Shown here: in pieces, positions 14,254 through 15,574 of the stretch | Layout of the letters: each line of letters starts with the position of its first letter | Numbering within the stretch: position 1 is the first letter of the stretch | Assembly: GCA_946886065.1 (NCBI GenBank) | Contig: CAMPHU010000104.1 | Location: forward strand, 1-15,574 | DNA length: 15,574 nt | Reading direction: 5' to 3' | Source of the DNA: an uncultured Massilia sp. | GTDB taxonomy: Bacteria; Pseudomonadota; Gammaproteobacteria; Burkholderiales; Burkholderiaceae | Translations under genes and position numbers: made by a program | The notes under the pieces: generated by a model | Told to the model about the DNA's origin: nothing | The model's database searches: none | Seen by the model: only the letters and a program-made list of their open reading frames with translations

Positions 14254-15021
14254 ATGAATAAACTGCTGACCGCCGCCTTCGTCGCCGGCTCGCTCACCCT
14301 GGCCGCCGGCCCCGTCCTCGCCGGCGACGCCGCGCGCGAGACCCGCGCCGTGGACGCCAAGGTCACCAAGGTCAAGCTGGGCGGCGTGGTCGATCTGGTC
14401 CTGGTCCAGGGTCCCACGGCCTCGCTGGTGGTCTCGGGAGATCCCCGCTACATCAAGCGCATCACCACCGCGCAGCGCGGCGACACCCTCGAAATCGGCA
14501 CCGAATCCTTCACCAACCGCAACGAGCGCATGGAACACCGGCTGCGCGCCGAGCTCACCATGCCGAACCTGGCCGAGTTCACGTCGAACGGCGTCGGCAG
14601 CTCGACCGTCAGCGGCTTTTCCGGCGACAGCGTGAAGCTGGCCCTGGACGGCGCCGGCGCGATCGCCGTCGACGGCGGCTTCCGCCAGATCGATGCCCGC
14701 CTGGGCGGCGTGGGCGCGATGAGCCTCAAGGGTGTGCGCGCCGAGCGCGTCGACCTGAGCCTGCGCGGCGCCGGCCGCATGACGGTCCAGGGCCAGACCC
14801 GGATGCTGCAGGCCAAGCTGAGCGGCGTCGGCAGCCTGGAAGCGCAGGGGCTGCAGGCCGATACCGTCGACCTGGCCCTGTCCGGCCTGGGCGGCGCCTC
14901 GGTGCACGCGAAGCAGGCCGCCGACGTGAGCCTGAGCGGCCTGGGGTCGGCCACGGTGTACGGCAATCCGGCCAAGCGCAACGCCAGCGACAACGGTCTC
15001 GGCAGCATCAGCTGGAAATAA
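14254..15021 (+). CDS. Exported DUF2807 / head GIN domain protein
   Basis: 255 residues from the ATG at 14254, preferred to an upstream in-frame ATG because GGAG lies 7 nt before it and the signal peptide starts there (cleavage VLA|GD after residue 23). After an N-terminal beta-rich region (VVDLVLVQGPTASLVVSGDP, 45-64), residues 112-253 are tandem units of about 20 residues opening with L-x-G-x-G (for example LDGAGAIAV, LGGVGAMSL, LRGAGRMTV, LSGVGSLEA, LSGLGGASV, LSGLGSATV), consistent with a right-handed beta-helix. Members of this family are periplasmic or cell-surface proteins of unclear function, abundant in Bacteroidetes and also found in proteobacteria. It is separated by 111 bp from the deacetylase gene and may have its own promoter; a functional link to its neighbours is not established. 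It ends 16 bp from the convergent gene. Confidence 0.82.
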   Translation: MNKLLTAAFVAGSLTLAAGPVLAGDAARETRAVDAKVTKVKLGGVVDLVLVQGPTASLVVSGDPRYIKRITTAQRGDTLEIGTESFTNRNERMEHRLRAELTMPNLAEFTSNGVGSSTVSGFSGDSVKLALDGAGAIAVDGGFRQIDARLGGVGAMSLKGVRAERVDLSLRGAGRMTVQGQTRMLQAKLSGVGSLEAQGLQADTVDLALSGLGGASVHAKQAADVSLSGLGSATVYGNPAKRNASDNGLGSISWK

Positions 15022-15037
15022 GCCGGAAGAACGCGGA

Positions 15038-15574
15038 CTAGCCGGTCTTGTCCCGGCCGGCCGGCGTGCGCAGCGCGAGTCCTCTGCGCGGCAGGTCGCG
15101 GCCGAGCACCAGGCGCACGTCGGCCGGCGCGCAGGCAGGCACTTCGCGCAGCTGCGCGCTGCCGATCCGTTCCGCCAGGCGCTCGGCGGCCGCGCGGTGC
15201 GCCGCCTCGTATTCGATGCGGGTACGGCGCACGGCAAATCCCTTGTCGTTCGACAGCCGGGTCACCTTCATGCCGGCAACGCCGAGCTGGCGCGCCAGCG
15301 CGCGCGCCATGCCGGTGACGCCATTGCCGTTCCTGATTTCCAGCCGCGTCACGGCGGCCTCGATCGGGGGCGCCGCCGGAGCCGGAGCGGGCGGCGCAGC
15401 CGGCGCCGACGCCTTGCCGCGCCGCAGTTCGAGCATGCCATTGCCGGCCACGTGCAGTTCGGTCTCCAGCCACACCGGTTCCCGGCCCTCCTCGCGGCGC
15501 GGGGCCTGCAGCGCCTGGCCGATCGCCGTTACCGAGGTCTTGCCGCCGACCGCCGCCAGGTCGGCGGCAAGACC
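15038..15574 (-). CDS. Protein with C-terminal LytR_C domain (N-terminus off the right edge)
   Basis: 178 codons are visible; the frame stays open to the right edge, so internal GTG codons are not needed as a start. After a region ending in a Pro/Ala-rich linker, the sequence LEIRNGNGVTGMARALARQL, then KVTRLSNDKGFAVRRTRI and VRLVLGRDLP near the end, is typical of the LytR/CpsA/Psr C-terminal domain (PF13399). In betaproteobacteria this domain often ends TPR proteins associated with Flp/Tad pilus loci, but nothing in the window proves that role. Envelope location and function are inference. It is convergent with the DUF2807 gene and has no visible connection to the receptor operon. Confidence 0.7.
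   Translation of the reverse strand, partial: GLAADLAAVGGKTSVTAIGQALQAPRREEGREPVWLETELHVAGNGMLELRRGKASAPAAPPAPAPAAPPIEAAVTRLEIRNGNGVTGMARALARQLGVAGMKVTRLSNDKGFAVRRTRIEYEAAHRAAAERLAERIGSAQLREVPACAPADVRLVLGRDLPRRGLALRTPAGRDKTG

Noticed and set aside
15022..15060. GC-rich inverted repeat near 15041-15057 as a bidirectional terminator
   Set aside because: It lies within the LytR_C coding end, has a short stem and no T-tract on either side.
1..15574. CRISPR arrays, tRNA or rRNA genes, transposases
   Set aside because: No spaced direct repeats, cloverleaf-like segments or transposase motifs were recognised on either strand.

Overview
The window looks like a chromosomal segment of a high-GC Gram-negative bacterium. 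A betaproteobacterium of the Oxalobacteraceae (Massilia/Duganella/Telluria type) fits best. This rests on the T6SS VgrG style, the Caulobacter/Xanthomonas-type TonB-dependent receptor with associated halogenase genes, and strong GC bias at third codon positions. No rRNA, tRNA, insertion sequence or CRISPR array was seen, so the assignment is inference from gene content.

Layout. (1) Positions 1-4777, minus strand: a type VI secretion module made of vgrG (spike) and, joined to it by a 4-bp start/stop overlap, a Tle3-like lipase effector that runs off the left edge. (2) Positions 4778-5027: an intergenic region rich in inverted repeats. (3) Positions 5028-12930, minus strand: a compact five-gene operon, transcribed in the order TonB-dependent outer-membrane receptor, flavin-dependent halogenase B, SapC-family protein, FIH-like cupin_8/JmjC hydroxylase, flavin-dependent halogenase A. 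(4) Positions 12931-13317: a divergent control region with two promoters and two related LacI-type operators. (5) Positions 13318-14142, plus strand: an exported NodB/CE4-type polysaccharide deacetylase. (6) Positions 14254-15021, plus strand: an exported DUF2807 (head GIN domain) beta-helix repeat protein. (7) Positions 15038-15574, minus strand: the C-terminal part of a protein ending in a LytR_C domain, convergent with the previous gene and cut by the right edge.

How it may work together. The receptor operon starts at a strong promoter (TTGACA, 17-bp spacer, TAATAT) with an 18-bp perfect palindrome just downstream. The divergent deacetylase has its own promoter followed by a 14-bp CG-centred operator of the same pattern. 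In both cases the 14-bp operator core begins exactly 13 nt after the -10 box. One LacI/GalR-type repressor, encoded elsewhere, therefore probably controls both directions. That makes carbohydrate-responsive uptake by the TonB receptor, with an exported deacetylase trimming a polymer, a reasonable model. The chemistry of the two halogenase-like flavoenzymes, the SapC protein and the FIH-like hydroxylase is not explained by simple sugar uptake and is the most interesting open question here. One possibility is oxidative or halogenating modification of a peptide or protein substrate linked to the receptor.
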